In this document: one piece after another, positions 15,749 to 22,186 of the stretch
Position numbering within the stretch: the first letter of the stretch is position 1
Layout: the number at the start of each line of letters is the position of its first letter
From: JADHUC01 sp964617665
GTDB taxonomy: Bacteria > Planctomycetota > Planctomycetia > Pirellulales > Pirellulaceae
Direction: 5' to 3'
NCBI GenBank assembly: GCA_964617665.1
Contig: CAZUAH010000030.1
Span: 1 to 50,822 of the forward strand
DNA: 50,822 nucleotides
Translations under genes and position numbers: made by a program
Notes under the pieces: model-generated
What the model was told of the DNA's origin: nothing
Seen by the model: only the letters and a program-made list of their open reading frames with translations
Database searches by the model: none

Positions 15749-15862
15749 ATGGCAGCCTACCGCGTGCGAATTCGTCCGCCATTCCCGGAGCCTATTCGTG
15801 AGTGGTTCCGTAGGGTGGTGAGGGAGCAACGAATTCGCCTTGACACGAATTCAGCCACGTGA
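15749..15862 (+). CDS. 37-residue ORF ending LDTNSAT
   Basis: A short arginine-rich ORF (RVRIRPPF, FRRVVRE). Its last codons and stop are formed by the promoter-like repeat at 15840. It may be a small basic protein or only a carrier of the repeat. Confidence 0.4.
   Translation: MAAYRVRIRPPFPEPIREWFRRVVREQRIRLDTNSAT
15840..15862 (+). repeat. Promoter-derived repeat copy (-35 only)
   Basis: GAATTC-(3)-TTGACACGAATTCAGCCAC matches the family, but the -10 position reads GGTGAA. It is read in frame as LDTNSAT-stop. Confidence 0.65.
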
Positions 15863-15873
15863 GGTGAATTGAT

Positions 15874-16365
15874 ATGGACGACAATAGCCCGCAAACACTG
15901 ACGGTATCAGACGCAGACACGTTTTGCGAAGACGTGCTGCAATTCCTCGCTACCACTCCGGACTCATTCCGTGTCCTTAGAGTGGAGCAACACACAGAAC
16001 GCCGCATCGAGGAATTGATTCTGTGCCATCGGAAATGCAACACGAACCCTACTCGTGACCAGAAGGAACGAGTTTCGGCATTGTCTGGTGGCCAAGAGTT
16101 CGTTCTGGCGTTCAGCGGTGAATCTTGCCACGAGGGAGAATACGTTGGCCGCAATCTTTGGGGAAAAGGATTCGATGATGCCAGTACGTATTGTCCCCTG
16201 TGTGGGTATGCAATGACTGGTCCGGAAATACATGAAGTCGTAATCGTTCGTGGCGACAAGCAGTGGACTAAGATGATGCGTGAGCAGTGCGAATTTGGCG
16301 AGGTGAAGCATTCGATTTCAACCCGAATTCAGCTTGACACGAATTCAGCTACGGAGGACGAATAG
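15874..16365 (+). CDS. Unknown acidic protein ending in the repeat-encoded peptide
   Basis: The 163-residue protein starts after GAGGTGAATTG. It has CHRKC and CPLCGYA cysteine pairs that could bind zinc, an acidic N-terminus and no recognised domain. The end (LDTNSATEDE) is encoded through the repeat at 16334, but here translation continues three more codons past it. Confidence 0.55.
   Translation: MDDNSPQTLTVSDADTFCEDVLQFLATTPDSFRVLRVEQHTERRIEELILCHRKCNTNPTRDQKERVSALSGGQEFVLAFSGESCHEGEYVGRNLWGKGFDDASTYCPLCGYAMTGPEIHEVVIVRGDKQWTKMMREQCEFGEVKHSISTRIQLDTNSATEDE
16334..16356 (+). repeat. Promoter-derived repeat copy (-35 only)
   Basis: TTGACACGAATTCAGCTAC with GAATTC just upstream. The -10 position reads GGACGA. 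It overlaps coding sequence of the 15874 gene, and the GGAGG that follows serves as the ribosome site of the next gene. Confidence 0.6.
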
Positions 16366-16599
16366 ATGCGTGAGAACACATGCACATGGAAGAACTGCGA
16401 AGAGTCCGCCACGCACGTGGAGGAAGACAGCAACGGCCGACCGTGGGCGTTTTTGTGCGACGAGCACCACAACGAACTTGACGCCAGCCTTGAGGCCATG
16501 GACGGACGGCAGAACCTCCGGTGCTGGGTGCTGGCCCATGGTGGTGCGTCGGCGATGGTTCGGGACGGCAGATGCCACGGCGACCAGGATCGGTCTTGA
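16366..16599 (+). CDS. Small Cys/His-rich protein
   Basis: The 77-residue protein has CTWKNCEESATHV and FLCDEHHNE, the CxxxxC...CxxH pattern of small phage zinc proteins (host-derived 'C-terminal ribbon' type). Function unknown. Its TGA stop is inside the -35 box of the promoter at 16596. Confidence 0.55.
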   Translation: MRENTCTWKNCEESATHVEEDSNGRPWAFLCDEHHNELDASLEAMDGRQNLRCWVLAHGGASAMVRDGRCHGDQDRS

Positions 16600-16624
16600 C
16601 ACGGATCCAGCCACCCGCTAGATT
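16596..16624 (+). promoter_or_regulatory. Sigma70-type promoter
   Basis: TTGACA (16596-16601), 17-base spacer, -10 TAGATT (16619-16624). The upstream stop TGA lies in the -35. Transcription should start near 16631, at arm A of leader RNA 4. Confidence 0.85.
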
Positions 16625-16631
16625 CACGGAC

Positions 16632-16714
16632 GGAAACACTGACATGAACAACTACCCCCCCAGCCCGACCTCTGACGCTTACTGCGTTGTCGGTGTTTCC
16701 AAGGGCCGGGGGGC
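16632..16714 (+). ncRNA. Structured leader RNA 4 (A-B-hairpin-A'-B')
   Basis: Arm A 16632-16644 pairs with 16688-16700 over 13 positions (one G-T). Arm B with C7 (16655-16666) pairs with 16703-16713 (10 pairs, one mismatch). The inner hairpin is GACGC-TTACT-GCGTT. There is no T-run after B', so it may be a structural or stability element rather than a terminator. The 51-codon leader ORF (16644-16799, MNNYPPSP...) starts at the last base of arm A and passes through B'. The tRNA-like gene is downstream. Confidence 0.7.
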
Positions 16715-16847
16715 TAATTCAGCGACGGAGCGAGACTCGGGACGGTACGAGACTATCGACGCTTTGCAGAGGCTTGGCCTCGGGAGTAGCCGGGCTTAGT
16801 TCCTGGCGAATTGCGTATCCGTGACAGCCCGGAGAGGCGGGCACTTT

Positions 16848-16979
16848 GGTCCCGTGGCGGAATTGGTAGACGCACGAAGCAGAAGGGCCGGATACGAGCG
16901 TACTGGTGTGCCAGGATAACGTCACCAACCAGTAGCCGTCAAAATGCCGGCATTGCAGGTTCGAGCCCTGCCGGGACCA
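16848..16979 (+). tRNA. Atypical tRNA-Leu-like gene with long central insertion
   Basis: Acceptor GGTCCCG (16848-16854) pairs perfectly with CGGGACC (16972-16978). The D arm TGGCGGAATTGGTAGACGC is the standard bacterial tRNA-Leu D arm. The T arm GCAGG-TTCGAGC-CCTGC (16955-16971) is canonical. Between D and T arms lie about 81 bases where a class II tRNA has about 30-38, and I find no clean 5-bp anticodon stem with a U33 loop. Local pairs include TACTGG/CCAGTA and GCCGG/CCGGC. It may be a tRNA with an insertion, a pseudo-tRNA or a tRNA-like RNA. No CCA is encoded beyond the discriminator A. Confidence 0.6.
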
Positions 16980-16993
16980 CTGAGGAATTGCCC

Positions 16994-17010
16994 TTGACAC
17001 GAATTCCGAG
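16994..17010 (+). repeat. Truncated promoter-derived repeat
   Basis: TTGACACGAATTCCGAG sits 3' of the tRNA-like gene, preceded by GAATTG. It then diverges into GGAGGACGG, which is the ribosome site of the next gene. No -10 is present. Confidence 0.5.
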
Positions 17011-17022
17011 GAGGACGGACAG

Positions 17023-17169
17023 ATGCCAGCGAAATGCCGCGTGCTTGTCGTATTCGGGGACATACGGCTAGAAGTCGGCGAGGAATCTGTCGAGCTTACT
17101 GTTGAGCAAGCACGCGAATTGAGCGACCTCCTGCAAGAGGCCGCCGAGTTTGCCGAGAATTCCCCTTGA
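17023..17169 (+). CDS. Small protein (48 residues) ending at the next promoter
   Basis: Starts after GGAGGACGGACAG. The sequence (KCRVLVVFGDIRLEVGEESVELT) looks like a small beta-hairpin followed by an acidic helix. Function unknown. The stop TGA lies within the -35 of the promoter at 17166. Confidence 0.5.
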   Translation: MPAKCRVLVVFGDIRLEVGEESVELTVEQARELSDLLQEAAEFAENSP

Positions 17170-17194
17170 CACGAATTCAGCCACACGCTAGATT
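17166..17194 (+). promoter_or_regulatory. Sigma70-type promoter
   Basis: TTGACA (17166-17171), 17-base spacer CGAATTCAGCCACACGC, -10 TAGATT (17189-17194). Transcription should start near 17201, the first base of arm A of leader RNA 5. Confidence 0.85.
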
Positions 17195-17200
17195 CACGGG

Positions 17201-17292
17201 TATGACCAGAAAACAAAATGAAACGACGCCCCCCCCAGCAGTTCTCAGGCAGTTCTCTGCCGGTTTTCTGGTCATAACTGGGGAGGGCTTTT
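17201..17292 (+). ncRNA. Structured leader RNA 5 (A-B-hairpin-A'-B' plus T-run)
   Basis: Arm A TATGACCAGAAAAC (17201-17214) is perfectly complementary to 17263-17276. Arm B with C8 (17228-17238) pairs with 17278-17288 (one mismatch), followed by TTTT. The inner hairpin is GGCAG-TTCT-CTGCC. The 47-codon leader ORF (17202-17345, with a TTPP motif near residue 8) begins inside arm A, so the A/A' pairing would hide its start codon. Confidence 0.75.
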
Positions 17293-17577
17293 CACAACAC
17301 CGCCGTAAGACCACGACAGCCCCGGTTGGCAGAGACGGAACGTGAGAGGCCACACGCCGTGGCCTGAGGGCCGAATGGTGTGAGTCCAAATCCGGTAGGA
17401 CCGGTTGCCCGAGGAGGGCGTAAAGTGTGCCAAGTGCCCCGGTCCCGGCGGCGAGAAAAAGAGTCGTCAATACCCGGTGGCCGAGGACCCTTTGGTGGGC
17501 GGTGCGAGGCATTGTATCGCGGTGTGCCGGGGGAGAGGTACGCGCGAATTCAACCCGTTTTCAGAAAGGAAAACCGC
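17293..17577 (+). other. Leader region without a clear gene
   Basis: About 285 bases between leader RNA 5 and the gene at 17578. It holds a strong 7-bp hairpin (AGGCCAC-ACGCC-GTGGCCT near 17350) and the end of the leader ORF. The 17380 frame is open across it but has no convincing start. It is GC-rich and probably structured. I could not complete a tRNA fold in it. Confidence 0.4.
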
Positions 17578-17907
17578 ATGAACCTAGAGTCACTTGTCCG
17601 AGACTGTTTCGTGAATGCAGGCGAACACCGCATCAACATTATTGGCGCGTTGCCTGCCAAGGAAAGAGACGCGTTGTTGTCCCAACTGCTGACACTGGTG
17701 TTGATGGATGACGAAACCAGCAGAGGCCGTACCGTCATGTTCGGGCGTCGAATTCAGGACCAACGGAAGACTCGGCCGCTGGGCAGGCTGTCGGAGCCGG
17801 AATACGTTCAGCTGTGCAACTTCCTGGCCGGTACGTTTGTCGGAAGTATCCCAGGCACGGAGTTCAACGCAAGAGTGTGGCACGAAGTTACGGGGACGCT
17901 GGGGTAA
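17578..17907 (+). CDS. Unknown 109-residue protein
   Basis: Starts at the ATG after AGAAAGGAAAACCGC. The composition is normal for a globular protein (MNLESLVRDCFVNAGEHRIN...). No domain is recognised. It is the first proper gene after leader RNA 5 and may be its regulatory target. Confidence 0.55.
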   Translation: MNLESLVRDCFVNAGEHRINIIGALPAKERDALLSQLLTLVLMDDETSRGRTVMFGRRIQDQRKTRPLGRLSEPEYVQLCNFLAGTFVGSIPGTEFNARVWHEVTGTLG

Positions 17908-17930
17908 CGGTGGAACCAAGGGAGGATATC

Positions 17931-18107
17931 GTGGCCTGTGACCACCAACCAGACTGGAGTGGCGAGTTAGGCGTCGAGGCATTATCAGACGAGGATGGTG
18001 ACTTGGCGATTGTCGTCGACTTTGCCTGTGAGCATTGCGGCGAGTGTGGGACAGCAGTGTTTGGTGCCGAGCAATTTCCGGCGTTTCAGTGGGGGGATGA
18101 CGCGTGA
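17931..18107 (+). CDS. Small cysteine-rich acidic protein (GTG start)
   Basis: The 58-residue protein uses GTG at 17931 behind GGGAGGA. It has CDH near the start and CEHCGECG in the second half, a likely metal-binding site, with many Asp/Glu. The stop overlaps the next start (GTGA). Function unknown. Confidence 0.5.
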   Translation: MACDHQPDWSGELGVEALSDEDGDLAIVVDFACEHCGECGTAVFGAEQFPAFQWGDDA

Positions 18108-18427
18108 ACATGGGCGTCAAGGACGACTACCTGAAGATGGACGGAGCCAGCCGCTTCCTGCTGGAGCACTGCGAGAAGACACTACGGGAGATCCGGAAAG
18201 CGTACGGTGGGATCAGTCACAGCGTCAATCGGTGCAACGCGGAATATGCGGAACGATTCGCGGCGGAGGAGGAATTACGCAAGACGGTCGAGACACAGGC
18301 GGAGGCATTACGCGAGGCACAAGCGGCGATCAGGGAATTGCAAGAGTGGAAGGAGCGGCTGACGGCTCGGCTGCTGGAGCGATTCGGGAAGAAGGATTCC
18401 AACGGAGGGAGCCATGAAACAGCGTAG
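18104..18427 (+). CDS. Coiled-coil protein
   Basis: About 105-107 residues (GTG at 18104 or ATG at 18110). From about residue 45 to 95 it is a charged heptad-like helix (EELRKTVETQAEALREAQAAI...). It may be an oligomerising scaffold or adaptor; no family is recognised. Confidence 0.55.
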   Translation: MNMGVKDDYLKMDGASRFLLEHCEKTLREIRKAYGGISHSVNRCNAEYAERFAAEEELRKTVETQAEALREAQAAIRELQEWKERLTARLLERFGKKDSNGGSHETA

Positions 18428-18578
18428 GACGTGCTTGCGGTGCCAGCGTGAATTCGAGTCACGCGGCGTCGGCAACCGAATTTGCCCCAAGTGTGCGACG
18501 GTCAACCGTCGAGTGGATGTCTGCCACCATGTGGCTACGGTGGTTGGTGGGCAGGCGAAGCCGCTGAAAGCGACCTGA
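18414..18578 (+). CDS. Small zinc-ribbon protein
   Basis: The 54-residue protein starts after GGAGGGAGCC and overlaps the previous gene by 14 bases. CLRCQREFESRGVGNRICPKC is a typical phage/host short zinc ribbon, followed by a CHH. It probably binds nucleic acid. Confidence 0.65.
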   Translation: MKQRRTCLRCQREFESRGVGNRICPKCATVNRRVDVCHHVATVVGGQAKPLKAT

Positions 18579-18589
18579 AAGGATATGTC

Positions 18590-18790
18590 ATGACGCGAAT
18601 ATACAAAACCAAGTCGACTTTCGAGATTGTCGAGAACGTGTCGATGTCCTGGCCGGCGCGAGTCTATTTCAACGTCGAGAAGGAAGATGCCCGTAGGTAT
18701 ATCACCGTTAATGGGACCCGATTGCGTTCCCGTCAAATCGAAAGGCTGATTCAATGGCTTGAAGAGGCCATGTTGCGGTTTGAATCTTGA
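18590..18790 (+). CDS. Unknown 66-residue protein
   Basis: Starts at the ATG after GAAAGGATATGTC. Predicted beta-rich start and a C-terminal helix (RQIERLIQWLEEAMLRF). Its stop lies in a TTGACAG sequence just upstream of the late promoter. Not recognised. Confidence 0.5.
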   Translation: MTRIYKTKSTFEIVENVSMSWPARVYFNVEKEDARRYITVNGTRLRSRQIERLIQWLEEAMLRFES

Positions 18791-18814
18791 CAGAATTACT
18801 CGGGTGAAAACCGC

Positions 18815-18843
18815 TTGACACGAATTCAGCGGGCCATTAGAAT
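18815..18843 (+). promoter_or_regulatory. Sigma70-type promoter (candidate late promoter)
   Basis: TTGACA (18815-18820), 17-base spacer starting CGAATTCAG, -10 TAGAAT (18838-18843), 20 bases before the start of the signal-peptide gene. It is the last such promoter before the lysis, packaging and structural genes, so it may drive them. No A-B-A'-B' leader follows it. Confidence 0.8.
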
Positions 18844-18863
18844 TCCCCAAACGGAGGGAGAAT

Positions 18864-19526
18864 ATGCGAAAGCTGTCCCATTCAATCCTGGCCATCATTC
18901 TGTTGGCCCTAGCGTGTACGCCTCTTGCCGCCGATGACGGCGCGATACAGGCCCCGGACAGTGCGAGTGCCGGCTGGCCAGTGTCTCTCTCCGTGGCGCC
19001 GGATATCTCGGGACGGTGCGAGTGGACCTCAATCCCCCAGGCGGCGGCTCGAGGCATTGTGCCGGTAGAAGGCGGCAGGCGGGCCGTATTCGCGTGTCCG
19101 AATCCAGGGCGTTACCTGTTGATTCTGGCCGTGGATCGCAACACGGTCCATTCTCACGCGATTACGCTGGTCTCTGGCGGTCCGGCCCCGGACCCTACGC
19201 CAGACCCGATTCCACCGGTTCCACCGCCACCGGTGGCCAAGGTGGCGACGATCATGGTGGTGGAGGAATCGACGCAGAGAACGATCGATCAGGTGGCCGT
19301 GATTCGGGATTGGGAGTGGAGAGACGCAGCGAAAGCGAAATCGATTCGAGTGCGGGAGGTGGAACAGAACAGCCAAGCACCGGACGTGCAACCAGCAATC
19401 AAAGCGGCACAGAGAATGGGTCTGCCGGCGGTGGTCTTTTTGAGCGCTGGCGGCGACGTCGTGGCCGTTGAGGGGTTGCCGAATTCCGCGGGGCTGATGC
19501 TCAAACGAGTGGAGGGGCTGCGATGA
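18864..19526 (+). CDS. Secreted protein with Ig/PKD-like domain, Pro-rich linker and thioredoxin-like tail
   Basis: The 220-residue protein starts at the ATG after GGAGGGAGAAT. Residues 1-23 are a clear signal peptide (basic start, hydrophobic core, cleavage near LAAD). A beta-rich domain follows, then a PDPTPDPIPPVPPPP linker, then an alpha/beta region reminiscent of a thioredoxin-like fold but without a CxxC. It is exported and could act in the periplasm or at the envelope during lysis. This style is common in Planctomycetota genomes. Confidence 0.6.
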   Translation: MRKLSHSILAIILLALACTPLAADDGAIQAPDSASAGWPVSLSVAPDISGRCEWTSIPQAAARGIVPVEGGRRAVFACPNPGRYLLILAVDRNTVHSHAITLVSGGPAPDPTPDPIPPVPPPPVAKVATIMVVEESTQRTIDQVAVIRDWEWRDAAKAKSIRVREVEQNSQAPDVQPAIKAAQRMGLPAVVFLSAGGDVVAVEGLPNSAGLMLKRVEGLR

Positions 19527-19720
19527 CTGTCATGTTGTGTTTCGTAGGGGGCCCGAATGATGGTTGCTGGCGAAGGACGTCGGCGCAAGAGCATGACCCG
19601 GGTGAATTTATCGTTGTCCCGTGGGGTCGAGGTTTCTACGTGTCAAACGGCCCATGGGACATCGGCGACAGCATGGTCGGGCTAAGCTGGGTGTATTCGC
19701 TGGAAGGTGTATCGGCATGA
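19523..19720 (+). CDS. Unknown 65-residue protein
   Basis: ATGA-coupled to the secreted protein and to the peptidase that follows. Sequence (MTVMLCFVGGPNDGCW...) is beta-rich with several Trp and Gly. It resembles 'VGGPxDG' small proteins seen in phages but no function is known. Confidence 0.55.
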   Translation: MTVMLCFVGGPNDGCWRRTSAQEHDPGEFIVVPWGRGFYVSNGPWDIGDSMVGLSWVYSLEGVSA

Positions 19721-20451
19721 CCGAATTCAAAGGCTGCCTACCGCGCGAAGCCACTGAGCCCGGCGATGGTGCATTCCCGGTGTTCGGCGTGCCGGGAGAA
19801 GGTACGCCTCAGCTTGTGCCGGCTTCGGACTGGCAGCGTATCACCGGGACCTATCGACGCTACACGGAGGCGTATGGGGTGATTGGCCAGCGTGCGAATT
19901 CCTGCACCACGTGCGGAGCCAGGGGGGCACTCCAGTCGGCCAGATTCTTCGCCGGCCTAGATCCCGTGCAGCTCTCGCACGGTTCGGTTTACGGCGTAAT
20001 CAATGGGGGTGTCGACCGTGGTAGCTCGATCGACGTGTGCTTGAATCAGCTAAGACGGGTGGGCATGGCACAGACCAGTGTGATCGATCCATTCGACTGG
20101 GGCGGGTATTACAAACGACGTGGCGGATGGCCCGACGACTGGGAAGCGAACGCCAGGCGATACCGCGTATTGGAGGCACACGATTGTCCAGACTGGGAGC
20201 ACTTGGTCTCTGCAATTCAACTCGGATTCCCGGTCCTATTCGGTGTACGGTGGAGTGGTGGCGGTGGTCATGCAATCCTCGGCACCGGGTTGTTCCGTGG
20301 GCAGATCGAGATTCTCAATTCGTGGGGAGCTTCCTGGGGCGATAACGGCTTCGGATTCCTGCCGCGAGCCCAAGTGCAGCGGGGGATTACGACATACGGC
20401 GCGTGGGCTCTACGCGCTGCAACTGACCCGCCGAATGACGGCGACATTTGA
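19717..20451 (+). CDS. Papain-like (C1-type) cysteine peptidase, lysis candidate
   Basis: The 244-residue protein starts at the ATGA-coupled ATG. The catalytic Cys region is NSCTTCGARGAL (61-72; Cys66 aligned to papain Cys25). The His motif is GGGGHAILG (His185), and NSWGASWGDNGFG (201-213) is the papain Asn/oxyanion signature. No transmembrane segment or export signal is visible. It lies in the cluster with a secreted protein and membrane proteins where an endolysin is expected, and I see no other lytic enzyme. A peptide-cleaving lysin is likely but not proven. Confidence 0.75.
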   Translation: MTEFKGCLPREATEPGDGAFPVFGVPGEGTPQLVPASDWQRITGTYRRYTEAYGVIGQRANSCTTCGARGALQSARFFAGLDPVQLSHGSVYGVINGGVDRGSSIDVCLNQLRRVGMAQTSVIDPFDWGGYYKRRGGWPDDWEANARRYRVLEAHDCPDWEHLVSAIQLGFPVLFGVRWSGGGGHAILGTGLFRGQIEILNSWGASWGDNGFGFLPRAQVQRGITTYGAWALRAATDPPNDGDI

Positions 20452-20462
20452 GGAGAAGCGAA

Positions 20463-20630
20463 ATGCTCTACGGGAGGTGCTCTTGCGGTCAACGCTGGGT
20501 CTGGACAGGCGAATTGCAGGACTGCCCGAGGTGCTGCAAGTGCTTTCGGCAGCCGAACCGGACCGACCTTGACCGAAGGGCGGTGGAATTCAAACGTGCG
20601 AAGAAAACGGTAACCGGGGCCACACTTTAG
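20463..20630 (+). CDS. Small zinc-ribbon protein
   Basis: The 55-residue protein starts at the ATG after GAGGAGAAGCGAA. It has CSCGQ and CPRCCKC clusters and a basic tail. A short nucleic-acid or protein-binding ribbon is likely. No role is known. Confidence 0.55.
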   Translation: MLYGRCSCGQRWVWTGELQDCPRCCKCFRQPNRTDLDRRAVEFKRAKKTVTGATL

Positions 20631-20644
20631 CCAGGAGACAAGGA

Positions 20645-21013
20645 ATGACAGAACTGCGAACCGCGGAAGCCTTTTGCAAGTTGTACCCGCCGACGTTCTT
20701 TGCCAGGACGTTTGCGAGGGAATTGGCTACGCCAGAGGATCTGCCCGAATTGACGGTAGCATTGACCGTATTCAAGCTATGTGCCGAGGAAAACGGTATC
20801 GGGCTGCGTGCATTGGCTCGCCGGTTGTCGCTGGGAAGGCGTCCGACTCGGCCTCGACGCATGGCGGCGATCGCTATGCTTCAAGAGACGGCCGGCGACA
20901 TGGGGGTGCCGTCGGCAGATTGGGAATCGTTCTTCGATGCCTTGATTAAGTATCTGCCGCAACTGCTGGAGATCTTCATCAAGTACATCCTGCCGCTGAT
21001 CGCCACGATCTAA
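20645..21013 (+). CDS. Protein with hydrophobic C-terminus
   Basis: The 122-residue protein starts after AGGAGACAAGGA. The first two thirds are helical and charged. Residues about 96-122 (ALIKYLPQLLEIFIKYILP...) form a hydrophobic helix with some Lys, which could insert in membrane. It sits next to the peptidase and other membrane proteins, so a holin-like or lysis-regulator role is possible. Confidence 0.5.
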   Translation: MTELRTAEAFCKLYPPTFFARTFARELATPEDLPELTVALTVFKLCAEENGIGLRALARRLSLGRRPTRPRRMAAIAMLQETAGDMGVPSADWESFFDALIKYLPQLLEIFIKYILPLIATI

Positions 21014-21025
21014 GAGAGGATACTT

Positions 21026-21181
21026 ATGATCCGTAAGTGTGTTTGCAAACACGAATTCCAGGACAGGCGATACGGCAAGTGCAACCGGGTGGCCAATCCG
21101 GCCCAGAAGCCAGGCGGCGGAGTCGTGCCGAGGTGTACGGTATGTGGTAAGCTCATTGTGGGGTCCTCCAAGGTCAAGTAA
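21026..21181 (+). CDS. Small Cys-rich basic protein
   Basis: A 51-residue ORF after AAGAGAGGATACTT. CVCKHEF and CTVCGK are 30 residues apart, a possible zinc ribbon, in a Gly/Pro/Lys-rich chain. Function unknown. Confidence 0.5.
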   Translation: MIRKCVCKHEFQDRRYGKCNRVANPAQKPGGGVVPRCTVCGKLIVGSSKVK

Positions 21182-21199
21182 AACGGAGAATACGACTTG

Positions 21200-21379
21200 A
21201 TGACTGAGTGCCAAATCAATGTGCATGCCCAGCAGTCCCCCAAGTCTGGCGTGCGGACCTCCGAATTCTGGCTCATGGTCGCTTCGATCATCGGCTCGGT
21301 ACTGGTGACGATCTGCGGAGCCGACGATACCGGCATCGCAGAACCCGTGAGGGACGCTAAACCAAACTACAGGAGTTAA
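21200..21379 (+). CDS. Small single-span membrane protein (holin candidate)
   Basis: The 59-residue protein has one hydrophobic segment (about residues 23-41, FWLMVASIIGSVLVTICG) between polar ends. Size, topology and location between the peptidase and the XhlA-like gene make it a holin candidate, but a single-span topology is not diagnostic. Confidence 0.5.
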   Translation: MTECQINVHAQQSPKSGVRTSEFWLMVASIIGSVLVTICGADDTGIAEPVRDAKPNYRS

Positions 21380-21384
21380 CAGAC

Positions 21385-21807
21385 ATGAAAAACTTTGATT
21401 CACTTGCCGATGAAGATTGGCGGATTCGGGTTGATGAATACGAGATTAATGAGCCGACGATTTGCTATCCCGACCCAGACAGGCCGGGAGCGTTTGTCGG
21501 CCCATTGGCGAAGGTTCCAGTTGGAGCGACTGTCGAAAACGATGACGGCGAGGAATGCCTGGAACTTGACGCGTCGGACGGCCGCAACCTCTACGCTGTG
21601 GCATGCCTGCCGCACTTTGCTGACCTGTTCCGTTGGATTGTGTCTCGATATTCCGCACTCGGCGTAAGCGAAAATGACGAATATAACGCTTTTGTAGATG
21701 AATTGAAGGATCGGGTGGACTGGATTCGAGAATGTATCGACGAGCGAGACACGGAGATTGCGGCAACAGGCGGCTCCATAGGCTTTCAGCGGTGGAAAGG
21801 TAAATAA
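21385..21807 (+). CDS. Unknown acidic protein
   Basis: The 140-residue protein follows CAGGAGTTAACAGAC. Strongly acidic, mixed alpha/beta, with a C-terminal charged helix. Its last ~10 codons contain the first copy of a 29-base direct repeat. Stop overlaps the next start (TAATG). Not recognised. Confidence 0.5.
   Translation: MKNFDSLADEDWRIRVDEYEINEPTICYPDPDRPGAFVGPLAKVPVGATVENDDGEECLELDASDGRNLYAVACLPHFADLFRWIVSRYSALGVSENDEYNAFVDELKDRVDWIRECIDERDTEIAATGGSIGFQRWKGK
21765..21793 (+). repeat. 29-base direct repeat, copy 1
   Basis: AACAGGCGGCTCCATAGGCT and nine further bases are identical to 22158-22186. This copy is coding (end of the 21385 gene). Confidence 0.8.
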
Positions 21808-22019
21808 TGGGTTGGAATCCAAGCAAAGAGGTAGCGGTCGCCAGGGACGCAGCAGAGGCGTTAGACGACGCTCCTATCTGCGTTGTGCTATGGGTGACTA
21901 AGGACGGCGAGAAACTCGGCATGTCCTCATACGGCAAGACTCGGAAACTCTGCAACGTGGCGAAAAACTTAGGCACCTGGTGCTATGAAGCGGCGATGAA
22001 GTGGGACGCCAGCCAATAG
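21807..22019 (+). CDS. Unknown 70-residue protein
   Basis: TAATG-coupled to the preceding gene. Small alpha/beta-looking protein (MGWNPSKEVAVARDAAEAL...). Its stop precedes a structured gap. Not recognised. Confidence 0.5.
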   Translation: MGWNPSKEVAVARDAAEALDDAPICVVLWVTKDGEKLGMSSYGKTRKLCNVAKNLGTWCYEAAMKWDASQ

Positions 22020-22105
22020 GGGGTTACGAAACCGATACCCAATGGTTAACAGGACGATCCAGTTAACACCATCGACGATGGATGCAAAGGAATGGCAACG
22101 AGTTA

Positions 22106-22147
22106 CCGAAACCGCATCGCAAAAAGTGACGACGGTTTCGCTTTTGC
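22106..22147 (+). ncRNA. Predicted compact H-type pseudoknot
   Basis: CGAAACCG (22107-22114) pairs with CGGTTTCG (22133-22140). GCAAAAAG (22119-22126) pairs with CTTTTGC (22141-22147) with one bulge. The two 3' strands are adjacent, allowing coaxial stacking. Loops of 4 and 6 bases are suitable for a classical pseudoknot. Role unknown. Confidence 0.5.
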
Positions 22148-22157
22148 AAATTCGAGG

Positions 22158-22186
22158 AACAGGCGGCTCCATAGGCTTTCAGCGGT
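22158..22186 (+). repeat. 29-base direct repeat, copy 2
   Basis: Identical to 21765-21793, 393 bases downstream, here non-coding and directly 3' of the pseudoknot. It may mark a past duplication or recombination. Confidence 0.8.

Noticed and set aside
16848..16979. tmRNA for the tRNA-like gene
   Set aside because: Far too short and with a normal D arm; no tag-peptide frame.
17305..17400. Second tRNA near 17320-17395 (GGTTGGCAGAG-like D arm and a 7-bp hairpin)
   Set aside because: No consistent acceptor or T-loop (GTCCAAATC is not flanked by a T stem); a fold could not be completed.
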